Part shown: piece by piece, positions 34,879 through 42,849 of the stretch
How positions within the stretch are numbered: the stretch's first letter is position 1
How the letters are laid out: each line of letters begins with the position of its first letter
Origin: Streptomyces bluensis
GTDB taxonomy: Bacteria; Actinomycetota; Actinomycetes; Streptomycetales; Streptomycetaceae
NCBI RefSeq assembly: GCF_014650715.1
Contig: NZ_BMVM01000001.1
Coordinates: 310,001-374,000 of the forward strand
Direction: 5' to 3'
DNA length: 64,000 nt
Made by a program: the position numbers and the translations under genes
Notes under the pieces: generated by a model
The model's input: only the letters and a program-made list of their open reading frames with translations
Databases searched by the model: none
Told to the model about the DNA's origin: nothing

Positions 34879-35669
34879 AGCGCTTCCGTGTCGACCTGAG
34901 GGAGCGCCCCGAACTGCTGCTCGTCCCCGCCGTCTTCGCGGTCGTCGTGCTCGCCTGGGAGTTCGCCGTTCCCGCCTTCGGGGTCGACGACTATGTGCTG
35001 CCGCGCCCGTCCCAGATCGTCGGCGCCCTGTGGACGCAGCTGGGCGACCCGTTGTTCTGGAGCCATCTGAAGGTCACGGTGCTGGAGTCGCTGTACGGCT
35101 TTCTGCTCGGCGTGGGGGCGGCGCTGGTGCTGGGTACCGCGATCTCCCAGGTACGGCTGATCGAGCGCACCTTCATGCCGTACGTCGTCGCCTTCCAGAC
35201 GGTCCCCAAGGTGGCCCTCGCACCGCTGTTCGTGGTGTGGTTCGGCTTCGGCATGACGAGCAAGGTCGTCATGGCGGCGGTGATCTCGTTCTTCCCGATG
35301 CTGGTCAATGTGATCGAGGGGCTGCGCTCGGCCGACGCCGACCGGATCCAGATGCTCACGGTGTTCGGCGCCGGCAGGTTCCAGGTCTTCAGGATGGTGC
35401 GGCTGCCGAGCGCGCTCCCGTTCATCTTCGCCGGTCTCGACATCGGGATCGTCTTCTCGATCCTCGGCGCCGTCGTCGGCGAGTTCATCGGTGCGAAGGA
35501 GGGTCTGGGATACCTCCTGCTGCAGACCAACTACAACTTCGACATCGCCGGGATGTTCGCCGTGCTGGTGGTGCTCTCCGTACTGGGGCTGATCGCTCAC
35601 TTCATCATCCGGTTCGCCCAGCGGCGCCTGGTCTTCTGGGCCGAGGAGAACCGGGTGATCGGCGCATGA
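34875..35669 (+). CDS. ABC permease, SsuC/TauC-type
   Basis: 264 residues, six predicted helices (from LLLVPAVFAVVVLAWEFAV to FAVLVVLSVLGLIAHFII). The coupling loop VFGAGRFQVFRMVRLPSALPFIFAGLDIGI matches NitT/TauT permeases. Start and stop each overlap a neighbour by 4 bp, so ATPase, permease and hydrolase are translationally linked. Confidence 0.95.
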   Translation: MKRFRVDLRERPELLLVPAVFAVVVLAWEFAVPAFGVDDYVLPRPSQIVGALWTQLGDPLFWSHLKVTVLESLYGFLLGVGAALVLGTAISQVRLIERTFMPYVVAFQTVPKVALAPLFVVWFGFGMTSKVVMAAVISFFPMLVNVIEGLRSADADRIQMLTVFGAGRFQVFRMVRLPSALPFIFAGLDIGIVFSILGAVVGEFIGAKEGLGYLLLQTNYNFDIAGMFAVLVVLSVLGLIAHFIIRFAQRRLVFWAEENRVIGA

Positions 35670-37189
35670 GGACATCGGGACAACAGCGGCGGGAGGCCGA
35701 CGTGGCCGAGTTGACAGAGTATGACCTGGTGGTGAAGGACGCCCGCGTGGTCACCCACGACCGTGACGACGCCCGGACCGCGGACATCGCCGTCAGCGGT
35801 GGGCGCATCGCCGCCGTGGCTCCCGGCATCGCCGTGGAAGGCGCCCGACGCGTGGTGGACGCCGGTGGCAGGCTGGCGTTCCCCGGCGTGGTCGACGCCC
35901 ACCAGCACTGGGGAATCTACAACCCGCCGGCCGAGGACGCGGTCACCGAGAGCCGCGCATGCGCGCAGGGTGGGGTGACCACCGCCCTGACCTACATACG
36001 GACCGGCCGGTACTACCTCAACAAGGGCGGCCCGTATGCCGACTTCTTCCCCGAGGTACTGGACGCCGCCAGGGGCCGCGCCCACATCGACTACGGCTTC
36101 CACCTGGCGCCGATGTCGCGCGCTCACATCGCCGAGATCCCCGACCTGATCGAGCGGTTCGGCGTCAGCTCGTTCAAGGTCTTCATGTTCTACGGCGGCC
36201 ACGGCCTGCACGGCAGGTCCGATGACCAGAACGCGTTCCTCATGCTCGGGGAGGACGAACGGTACGACTACGCGCACTTCGAGTTCGTCATGCGCGGGGT
36301 GCAGGCCGCACGCGAGCGGTTCCCGGGTCTCGCCGACGAGATCTCGCTCTCCCTGCACTGCGAGACCGCCGAGATCATGACCGCCTACACCAAGCTGGTC
36401 GAGGAGGCGGGCGACCTCACCGGGCTCGCCGCGTACAGTGCCTCCCGGCCGCAGCACTCCGAGGGGCTCGCGGTCTCCATCGCCTCCTACCTGGCGCACG
36501 AGACGGAGCTGCCGACCATCAACCTGCTGCACCTGTCGTCGCGCAAGGCGGTCGACGCGGCCGTACGGATGCGCCGGGCGTTCCCGCACATCGACTTCCG
36601 CCGCGAGGTCACCGTGGGGCATCTGCTCGCCGACATCACCACCGCGCACGGCCTCGGCGGCAAGGTCAACCCTCCGCTGCGCCCCCGGGACGACGTCGAG
36701 GCGCTGTGGGAGTACGTACTCGACGGCACCGTCGACTGGGTCGTCAGCGACCACGCGTGCTGCCGCGAGGAGGTGAAGTTCGGGGAGCCCAAGAACCCCA
36801 AGGACGCTGTCTTCCTCGCCAGGTCCGGATTCGGCGGAGCCGAGTACCTCCTCGCGGGCGTGATCACCGAGGGGACGAAGCGCGGCCTGTCGCTGGGCCG
36901 GATCGCCGCGCTGACCTCATGGAACCCGGCCCGGCGCTACGGGCTGCGCACCAAGGGCGCCATCGCCCCCGGCTTCGACGCCGACATCGCCCTGGTCGAC
37001 CCGGGCCGCACCTGGACCGTGCGCGCCGCGGAGTCGGAGTCGACGCAGGAGTACACGCCCTTCGAGGGCTTCGAGCTGACCGCGCGGGTCACCGACACCT
37101 TCGTGAGGGGCCATCACGTCCTGCGGGCGGGCCAGGTCGTCGGCGAGCCCGTCGGCACCTACCTGCACCGCCCGGTCCGCGCCACGTAG
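35666..37189 (+). CDS. Dihydropyrimidinase/hydantoinase-type cyclic amidohydrolase
   Basis: 507 residues from ATG 35666; GTG 35702 with GGAGG 5 bp upstream is an equally possible start. The amidohydrolase metal ligands are visible: DAHQHWG (HxH), SSFKVFMFY (lysine to be carboxylated), SLHCET, LLHLSSRK and VVSDHACC (Asp). C-terminal SWNPARRYGL and KGAIAPGFDADIALVDP are typical of this family. It hydrolyses a cyclic amide ring in the cytoplasm. Co-translation with the importer indicates uptake and ring-opening of one nitrogenous substrate. Confidence 0.93.
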   Translation: MRTSGQQRREADVAELTEYDLVVKDARVVTHDRDDARTADIAVSGGRIAAVAPGIAVEGARRVVDAGGRLAFPGVVDAHQHWGIYNPPAEDAVTESRACAQGGVTTALTYIRTGRYYLNKGGPYADFFPEVLDAARGRAHIDYGFHLAPMSRAHIAEIPDLIERFGVSSFKVFMFYGGHGLHGRSDDQNAFLMLGEDERYDYAHFEFVMRGVQAARERFPGLADEISLSLHCETAEIMTAYTKLVEEAGDLTGLAAYSASRPQHSEGLAVSIASYLAHETELPTINLLHLSSRKAVDAAVRMRRAFPHIDFRREVTVGHLLADITTAHGLGGKVNPPLRPRDDVEALWEYVLDGTVDWVVSDHACCREEVKFGEPKNPKDAVFLARSGFGGAEYLLAGVITEGTKRGLSLGRIAALTSWNPARRYGLRTKGAIAPGFDADIALVDPGRTWTVRAAESESTQEYTPFEGFELTARVTDTFVRGHHVLRAGQVVGEPVGTYLHRPVRAT

Positions 37190-37213
37190 GTGATGTGCGT
37201 TTCGGGCGCCGTC

Positions 37214-38392
37214 TCAGCCGCTGCGGTCCGTGAAGGCGCCGTGGGCGTCGAAGGCCAGCTCGGCGAAGCGTTCGCCGATGCGGCGGTGGGTGGCGGCGTC
37301 GGGGTGGAGCTCGTCGGGCAGCGGCAGCTCGGCGAAGTCGGCCTCGCCGTAGAGGGCGCGGCCGTCGAGGTGGTGGAGGTTCGGGTCCTCGGCCGCCCGC
37401 TGTTCCACGATGCGGGCCAGCTCGTCCCGGATGAGGCCGAGGGTCAGCTTCCCGTGGGCGCGTTCCGCCGGATCGCCCAGGGCGACGAACCGCAGTCGGC
37501 CGACGCGGAGGTTGCTGAAGTCCGGGGCGCTGGGGCCCGGTGTGTCCTCGTGGATGGGGCACAGGATGGGCGAGACGACCAGCAGCGGTGTCGTGGGGTG
37601 GCCTTCGCGGATGGTGTCGAGGAAGCCGTGGACGGCGGGGGTGAAGGCGCGCAGGCGCATGAGGTCGGTGTTGACCAGGTTGATGCCGATCTTGACGCTG
37701 ATCAGGTCGGCGGGGGTGTCGCGGATGGTGCGGGCCGTGAACGGGTCGAGCAGGGCGCTGCCGCCCAGGCCCAGGTTGATCAGTTCCACACCGCCGAGGG
37801 AGGCGGCGAGTGCGGGCCAGGTGGTGGTGGGGCCGACGGCGTCGGAGCCATGGCTGATGGAGCTGCCGTGGTGCAGCCACACCCTGCGGCCCGCATCCGC
37901 TGCGGCCTCGATGGGTGCGTCGGTGCGCAGGGCGGCGAGTTCGGTGGTCTCGTTGTGCGGCAGCCAGATCTCGACGTCCTTGACGGTGTCGGGAAGTCCG
38001 GTGAAGCGGAGCGTGCCGGGCGGGCCGGAGTGCCGCTCGGCCGTCCCGATGGACATGTCGATGGTCACGGTGTTGCCGCCGCTCACGCTGCCCTGGCCGG
38101 CCGGACGGCCGTCCACAATCAGGTCGTACATGCCGTCCGGGCGGGGCGGGGCACCCACGTAGACCCGTTTGGTGGGCAGCGTGTCCAGTTCGACCGCGGT
38201 GGCCCGGGTGCGGAAGACCAGGCGCACGCCCGACGGCTGGGCCTCGGCCATGGCCAGTTGCGGGTCGGCGCACTGGGCGCGGGCCCAGGCCGGCAGCCGG
38301 TGCGGCAGGACGCCGTACTCGGTGCGCTCCACATCCAGGGCGCCGCGCAGGAGGTCCGCGGTGACGGGCGTGGTGATCCAGTGGTTGTCCAT
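37214..38392 (-). CDS. SGNH/GDSL hydrolase with N-terminal carbohydrate-esterase-like domain
   Basis: 392 residues, no signal peptide. Residues about 1-175 form a beta-rich domain (VRLVFRTRATAVELDTL); the hydrolase domain follows with WLHHGSSISHG (nucleophile Ser), INLGLGGSALLDP (Gly oxyanion block), KIGINLVN (Asn block) and LPDELHPDAATH (Asp and His). Probably a cytoplasmic esterase or lipase-like enzyme. ATG 38392 is preferred to TTG 38407; GAGG lies about 10 bp upstream. It follows the TetR gene by 11 bp, so the regulator probably controls it. Confidence 0.9.
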   Translation of the reverse strand: MDNHWITTPVTADLLRGALDVERTEYGVLPHRLPAWARAQCADPQLAMAEAQPSGVRLVFRTRATAVELDTLPTKRVYVGAPPRPDGMYDLIVDGRPAGQGSVSGGNTVTIDMSIGTAERHSGPPGTLRFTGLPDTVKDVEIWLPHNETTELAALRTDAPIEAAADAGRRVWLHHGSSISHGSDAVGPTTTWPALAASLGGVELINLGLGGSALLDPFTARTIRDTPADLISVKIGINLVNTDLMRLRAFTPAVHGFLDTIREGHPTTPLLVVSPILCPIHEDTPGPSAPDFSNLRVGRLRFVALGDPAERAHGKLTLGLIRDELARIVEQRAAEDPNLHHLDGRALYGEADFAELPLPDELHPDAATHRRIGERFAELAFDAHGAFTDRSG

Positions 38393-38403
38393 GGTGTGCT
38401 GCC

Positions 38404-39006
38404 TCAACTCGTCGATCGATGTGCGGGACCAGGGCCGGACGGTGCGGGCCAGTTCCGCAGCAGGGCATCGAGGGCGTCGATGACGCGTGTCCAGGTGGTC
38501 TGTGTGTCGGGGGCGCTGTGACTGAACCCTCCCCCCAGTTCCAGGCTGACGTAGCCGTGGAAGACGCTGCCCAGGAGCCGGACAGCGTGCGTCTGGTCCG
38601 GCTCCGTCAGGTTGTAGCCGCGCAGGATCGCCCGCGTCATCTGGGCGTGTCTGACCCCCGCGCTGGCGGCCGCCGCCTCCGGGTCGAGCCTCAGCTGGGC
38701 TGCGGCGTAGCGGCCGGGGTGCTCCCGGGCGTAGTCGCGGTAGACGTTCGCCAAGGCGGCCAGGGCGTCCTTGCCGGCCCGCCCGGCCAGCGCGGCGGCA
38801 CCCCGGTCGGCGAGCTCCTCCAGGGCGAGCAGGCAGATCAGGGTCTTGAGGTCGTGGGAGTTCTTCACGTGCGAGTACAGGCTCGCGACCTTGACGTCGA
38901 ACCGCCGGGCGAGCGCCGACACGGTCACCTCGTCGAAGCCGACCTCGTCGGCCAGTTCCGCACCCGCCCGGGCCAGGCGTTCCCGGGTCAGCCCTGCGCG
39001 TGCCAT
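38404..39006 (-). CDS. TetR-family regulator with WHG-type C-terminal domain
   Basis: 200 residues. Helix-turn-helix at about 25-55 (VTVSALARRFDVKVASLYSHVKN), ligand domain with ANVYRDYAREHPGRY and SVFHGYVSLE, the WHG-like pattern. ATG 39006 is chosen because GAGAGG lies 6 bp upstream, whereas the ATG at 39012 directly abuts it. A 21-bp interrupted palindrome at 39042-39062 lies 35 bp upstream and is the likely operator. It probably represses itself and the SGNH hydrolase. Confidence 0.93.
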   Translation of the reverse strand: MARAGLTRERLARAGAELADEVGFDEVTVSALARRFDVKVASLYSHVKNSHDLKTLICLLALEELADRGAAALAGRAGKDALAALANVYRDYAREHPGRYAAAQLRLDPEAAAASAGVRHAQMTRAILRGYNLTEPDQTHAVRLLGSVFHGYVSLELGGGFSHSAPDTQTTWTRVIDALDALLRNWPAPSGPGPAHRSTS

Positions 39007-39041
39007 AACCATCCTCTCGCTGGACCTTGTCGATTATGCAA

Positions 39042-39062
39042 TTACCTAAAAGCCTTAGGCAA
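39042..39062. promoter_or_regulatory. Predicted TetR operator
   Basis: TTACCTAA-AAGCC-TTAGGCAA: 8-bp arms with one mismatch and a 5-bp centre, 35 bp upstream of the TetR start and about 90 bp before the divergent coiled-coil gene. The surrounding 40 bp are unusually AT-rich, as expected for a promoter. Confidence 0.7.
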
Positions 39063-39150
39063 GCGGAGTGGCCGTGTAGGTGACTGCTCCGTCCCGCGCA
39101 CCTCCGTGGCCAACGTGCGCCGACACCCCGGCCGGTGGAGTCTGAGGGGC

Positions 39151-40089
39151 ATGGAGCTCAAGGGTCCACGCCGAGGCGGCGGCGGAGAGCACGATGTGGA
39201 GGCAGTGCTCGACGAGCTCTACACCACTCCCCCGGCCCACTTCGTCCCGCTCCGTGAGGAGCTGGCCGCCGCCGCGAGGACGGCGGGCCGCGCCGAGGAC
39301 GCCCGCCGGATCCACGCGGCCCGCCGCCCCACACTGGCGGCGTGGGCCGCGAACCTGCTCCTGCGCTCCCAGCCGCGGGAAAGCCGGCAGTTCCTGGAGC
39401 TCGGGCGCGCACTGCGCGAGGCCCACCGCACCCTGGACCCCGGCGCGATCAAGGATCTGTCGGCGCAGCGGCGGCGCGTCGTGACCGCCTTGTCCCGGCA
39501 GGCGGTACAGCTCGCCCTCGACGCGGGCCACCGGCTGTCGGACACGGTGCGGCACGAGGTCGAATCCACCCTGAACGCGGTGCTCGCCGACCCGGACGCC
39601 GCCGACCGGTGGACCACCGGCCGTCTGCACAGCGCCCTCACCCCACCGGCGGCCTTCCCGTCCGGCACCGCTCAGGCGGCCGCCACCCGGCCGAAGGCGG
39701 CGCGCCCGACGACCGCACCTCCGTCACCCCGGGCGCAGCGGACCGACGAACTCGCGGAGCGGCGGCGCGCGCGGGAGGAGAAACTCACCCAGGCCCGCAG
39801 GGCCGCCGAGGAGGCCGCGGGGCGGCTGCGCGACCAGCGCACGGAGCACGCGGCTGCCGAAACGTCGCTGGAACGGGCACGCGACCGCCAGAACCGGGCC
39901 GAGCAGCGGGTGGTTGACGCTGAACAGCAGTTGGAGCAGGCGCGTGAGGCCCTCAAGCCGGCCGTCCGGGAACAGCGGCAGGCGGAGAAACAGCTCCGGG
40001 CCTCCGCCGAGGCACTCGCCCGCGCCGAACGGGAGGCCCGCGAGACCGCGCGGGAAGCGCAGCGCCTCGGCAGGGGGCAGCGCTCATAA
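39151..40089 (+). CDS. Coiled-coil protein of unknown function
   Basis: 312 residues, no signal or membrane helix. The N-terminal part (about 1-165) is helical with FVPLREELAAAARTAGRAEDARRIHAARRPTLAAWAANLL; a Pro/Ala/Thr linker (about 165-195) leads to a long Arg/Glu/Ala-rich coiled coil (about 200-312). Such proteins are common in streptomycetes and no role is known. ATG 39151 has GGAG about 10 bp upstream. It faces the ion-channel gene, whose stop is 6 bp away. Confidence 0.75.
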   Translation: MELKGPRRGGGGEHDVEAVLDELYTTPPAHFVPLREELAAAARTAGRAEDARRIHAARRPTLAAWAANLLLRSQPRESRQFLELGRALREAHRTLDPGAIKDLSAQRRRVVTALSRQAVQLALDAGHRLSDTVRHEVESTLNAVLADPDAADRWTTGRLHSALTPPAAFPSGTAQAAATRPKAARPTTAPPSPRAQRTDELAERRRAREEKLTQARRAAEEAAGRLRDQRTEHAAAETSLERARDRQNRAEQRVVDAEQQLEQAREALKPAVREQRQAEKQLRASAEALARAEREARETAREAQRLGRGQRS

Positions 40090-40094
40090 GGCGT

Positions 40095-41018
40095 TCAACG
40101 TTGATGCACGGGTCCACGGTGTACGGGCTCACGTTGAAGACTCGCCTCCAGGTCGTCGAGGGCTTGGCGCGCGGCCGTGATGCGCTCGCGCAGTTCGCGT
40201 TCGGCGTCGGCCAGTGGGCCGGCGGGCGCGGGGAGAGCCGCCCCCGGACGCCGGTTCCCGCCTTGTTCCCGCTCCAGTTCGCGTGCCTCCTCCAGAGAAC
40301 TGATGACCACGCCGATGAGGACGTTCACGAGGACGAAGGAGGCGAACAGGACGTAGGAGGCGTAGTAGACGATGCTCCAGCGGGAGATCTCCAGACCGGC
40401 ACGGACCGCGTCGCCCAGGCCGTCCAGGGTCATCAGGAGGAAGAGGGTCAGCACCGCGCGGCCGAGGGAGCCGTAGTGCTCGGGGTTGTCGTCGGCGAAG
40501 AAGACCCAGCCGACCATGGCGTAGACGTACAGCAGCACGGCGCCGACGACCAGGAAACTGAAGGTGCCGGGCACACTGCGGCCCACGGCGACCATGAAGA
40601 CCCGCAACTGCGGCAGGAAACGGGCGGTGCGCAGGACACGGGCGAGGCGCAGCAGGCGCAGGACCGTGCTGTTCTCACGGACGACGGGCAGGAACGCGGA
40701 AGCGACCACGGCCAGGTCGAACAGGTTCCAGGGGTCGCGGAAGAACTCGCTCGGACGGTCGGCGTGCGCGCAGGCTCGCAGGAGTATCTCTACGGTGAAG
40801 GCGGCCAGGCAGAGGTGTTCGGCGAGGCGTAACCACGACCGCCAGTCCTCGGCCAGTGCGCTGTACGTCTCCACGCCCAGCAGGGCCCCATTGGTGAGGA
40901 TGAGGGCGAAGACGGTGAGGGCGAACCACCGGGCCTCCGTGATGGTGCGTGCCCACTGTGCCAGCGCCCGGCGGGGACCCCACCATGCCTTGGCCGTACG
41001 GTCGTGACGGTCGGTCAT
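40095..41018 (-). CDS. Voltage-gated-type ion channel (six-helix, BacNav-like)
   Basis: 307 residues. S1 (ALTVFALILTNGALLG) to S3, then an S4 with repeated basic residues (VLRLLRLARVLRTARFLPQLRV), S5, a pore loop and S6 (YVLFASFVLVNVLIGVVI), followed by a C-terminal coiled coil (ELREQ/ERITAARQALDDLEASL-type heptads) typical of tetrameric bacterial sodium channels. The filter region reads FLLMTLDGLGDAV where BacNav channels have TLESW, so selectivity may differ. ATG 41018; AGGAG lies 13 bp upstream. Tetramerises in the cytoplasmic membrane. Confidence 0.88.
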   Translation of the reverse strand: MTDRHDRTAKAWWGPRRALAQWARTITEARWFALTVFALILTNGALLGVETYSALAEDWRSWLRLAEHLCLAAFTVEILLRACAHADRPSEFFRDPWNLFDLAVVASAFLPVVRENSTVLRLLRLARVLRTARFLPQLRVFMVAVGRSVPGTFSFLVVGAVLLYVYAMVGWVFFADDNPEHYGSLGRAVLTLFLLMTLDGLGDAVRAGLEISRWSIVYYASYVLFASFVLVNVLIGVVISSLEEARELEREQGGNRRPGAALPAPAGPLADAERELRERITAARQALDDLEASLQREPVHRGPVHQR

Positions 41019-41112
41019 CCTGCTGTACCTGCTCCTTCGCGCAGCGCGACATTCCCGGCCCACCGGGGTGGTGGGCGGGTCCGTCGAGCGATCATGCTCC
41101 AGGAGAGACTTT

Positions 41113-41137
41113 TACAGCACTGTAGATACGCGTATCT
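41113..41137. promoter_or_regulatory. Two overlapping perfect palindromes upstream of the ion channel gene
   Basis: TACAG-CA-CTGTA (41113-41124) shares one base with AGATACGCGTATCT (41124-41137). They lie about 100 bp before the channel start in the 173-bp gap after the LCP gene. Probably operators for an unidentified regulator. Confidence 0.5.
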
Positions 41138-41191
41138 CGCGGGTGGCCATCCGAACGGGTCAGGGGGGAGCTGCCCGATGCCGCGGTGATG

Positions 41192-42628
41192 TCACCGTAT
41201 GGCGTCGAGATCGAGGTCCGTCCCGACGACGAGCGTCACCACGCCCGCGGCGGCGCTCGCGTCCTGTGTGGCCTCGGCGCCGGGCAGCCGGGACGCCAGG
41301 ACCTCGGCCTGCTCGCGCAGCTCCTCCGGGTACGTGACCGTGGTGGTCCGGGTGGTCTCGGGAGCGTTGCCCGTGCCGACGACGGTGAGTCCGTCTTCAC
41401 GCAGCCTCTCGGCGACGGCGGCGGCACGCCCGGTGACGCCCGTGCCGTTGAGGACCTGGATGCGTACCGAGGAGGCGTACACCGGGTTCTTCGCGTCCGC
41501 CGTCAGCTTCTTCTTGTCGACCTCCCTGTCCTTGGCGAGGGAGGTGAACAGGTCGGCGGCCTGCGGGTACTGCCACACGACGTTGGCCCTGTCGGTGGCC
41601 ACGTCGGCCTCGCGCGGGTAGTTGGGCACGGTGAGGAAGGTCAGCCGGTCGTTCGGTATGCCCTTGAGCTCGGAGGCGAGGCCGTAGAGCGGCTTGATGC
41701 CGGCCAGGTCCGCGTCCGTGGTCAGGGACTTCGTGGCGGATTCCAGGAAGCCGTACAGCGCGTTCGGGCTCGTCAGCTTGGACTGCGCCTTCTCGGCCAA
41801 TGCCTTCATGAACTCCTGCTGGCGGCCGATGCGGCCGAGGTCGGAGCCGTCGCCGACGCTGTAGCGGGCGCGTACGTAGCCGAGCGCCTTCTCGTCCCTG
41901 ACGGTCTGGCAGCCGGCCTCCAGATCCAGGTGCGCCTTCTCGTCGTGGATGGCCTGCTCGGGGCAGACCTCTATGCCGTCCAGGGCGTTGACCATCCCCT
42001 TGAAACCCTGGAAGTCCACGGACATGAAGTGGTCGATGCGCAGGCCGGTGTTGGCCTCGATCGTCCTGATGCTGCAGGCTGCGGCGTCGGCGACCTCGCC
42101 GTTGCTGCCGCCGACCGCGAACGCCGCGTTGATCTTGGAGTGTTGGGAGGTGGAGGTGGCGCCGTCGCCCCTGTCGCACTCCGGTATCTCCACCCACGAG
42201 TCACGGGGGAACGACACCACCGTGGCCCACTTCCGGTTCGCCGGGATGTGCACCACCATCAGCGTGTCCGACTGCATGGTGGTCAGGCCCTTGCCGTACC
42301 CGGCGTTGGCGCCGTCACGGCTGTCCGAGCCGACGACCAGGATGTTCTTCGAACCGGGGCTGAGGTTGACGGGACGGTTCCCGCCGAGCTTGTTGTCGAG
42401 ATCGGCGGACCCGATGTTGTCGTCCAGGTCCTGGTACATCCAGGCACCGACCCCGCCGGCGCCGAGGACGAACACGGCCACTCCGCCGGCGGCCCACGCG
42501 ACGATCCGGCCCCGCCTGGTCAGCCGCGTCGGCCGGCCCCCGCTCGGCGTGCTCCTCGGTTTCCCCCTGCTGCCCACCGGCGCCTTCCCCCGTCTCGGCC
42601 GCACCGGGCCGGTCAACTCCCCTTGCAC
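41192..42628 (-). CDS. LytR-CpsA-Psr (LCP) family cell-wall glycopolymer ligase
   Basis: 478 residues. A basic Pro-rich cytoplasmic N-terminus, one helix (IVAWAAGGVAVFVLGAGGVGAWM, about 43-65), an LCP catalytic domain outside (NILVVGSDSRDG, SDTLMVVHIPANRKWATVVSFPRDSWVEIP, SKINAAFAVGG, HFMSVDFQGFKGMVNALDGIEVC, YVRARYSVGDGSDLGRIGRQQEFM) and a C-terminal LytR_C domain (VRIQVLNGTGVTGRAAAVAERL). The Arg and Asp residues that hold the pyrophosphate are present. It transfers teichoic-acid-like polymers to peptidoglycan. GTG 42628 has a weak ribosome site; GTG at codon 9 is an alternative. Confidence 0.94.
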   Translation of the reverse strand: MQGELTGPVRPRRGKAPVGSRGKPRSTPSGGRPTRLTRRGRIVAWAAGGVAVFVLGAGGVGAWMYQDLDDNIGSADLDNKLGGNRPVNLSPGSKNILVVGSDSRDGANAGYGKGLTTMQSDTLMVVHIPANRKWATVVSFPRDSWVEIPECDRGDGATSTSQHSKINAAFAVGGSNGEVADAAACSIRTIEANTGLRIDHFMSVDFQGFKGMVNALDGIEVCPEQAIHDEKAHLDLEAGCQTVRDEKALGYVRARYSVGDGSDLGRIGRQQEFMKALAEKAQSKLTSPNALYGFLESATKSLTTDADLAGIKPLYGLASELKGIPNDRLTFLTVPNYPREADVATDRANVVWQYPQAADLFTSLAKDREVDKKKLTADAKNPVYASSVRIQVLNGTGVTGRAAAVAERLREDGLTVVGTGNAPETTRTTTVTYPEELREQAEVLASRLPGAEATQDASAAAGVVTLVVGTDLDLDAIR

Positions 42629-42806
42629 GTCCGATGCCGGTGCGCACCGAACGACGTAACTCTAGGCCCAGGCAGGGACACATGGGCGTCGAGCGCGGAC
42701 GGCCGGGATTCCGCCGAGGGCGGACGGCGGTCGGGAGGGCGGACCTGTTGATGATCTCCTCGTGTCAGGGCGGTCATCATCGTCCGGTCGCTCCCGACCG
42801 CCGGGC

Positions 42807-42824
42807 ATGAGTACGGGTACTCAT
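42807..42824. promoter_or_regulatory. 18-bp palindrome between LCP and GH30 genes
   Basis: ATGAGTAC-GG-GTACTCAT, perfect 8-bp arms. It is 179 bp upstream of the LCP start and 26 bp past the GH30 stop. A perfect inverted repeat GGCGGTCGGGAG/CTCCCGACCGCC (42726-42737 and 42791-42802) lies between it and the LCP gene. Likely LCP promoter control; regulator unknown. Confidence 0.5.
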
Positions 42825-42849
42825 CGGCACCTGGGGTGCCGGCCGGGTA

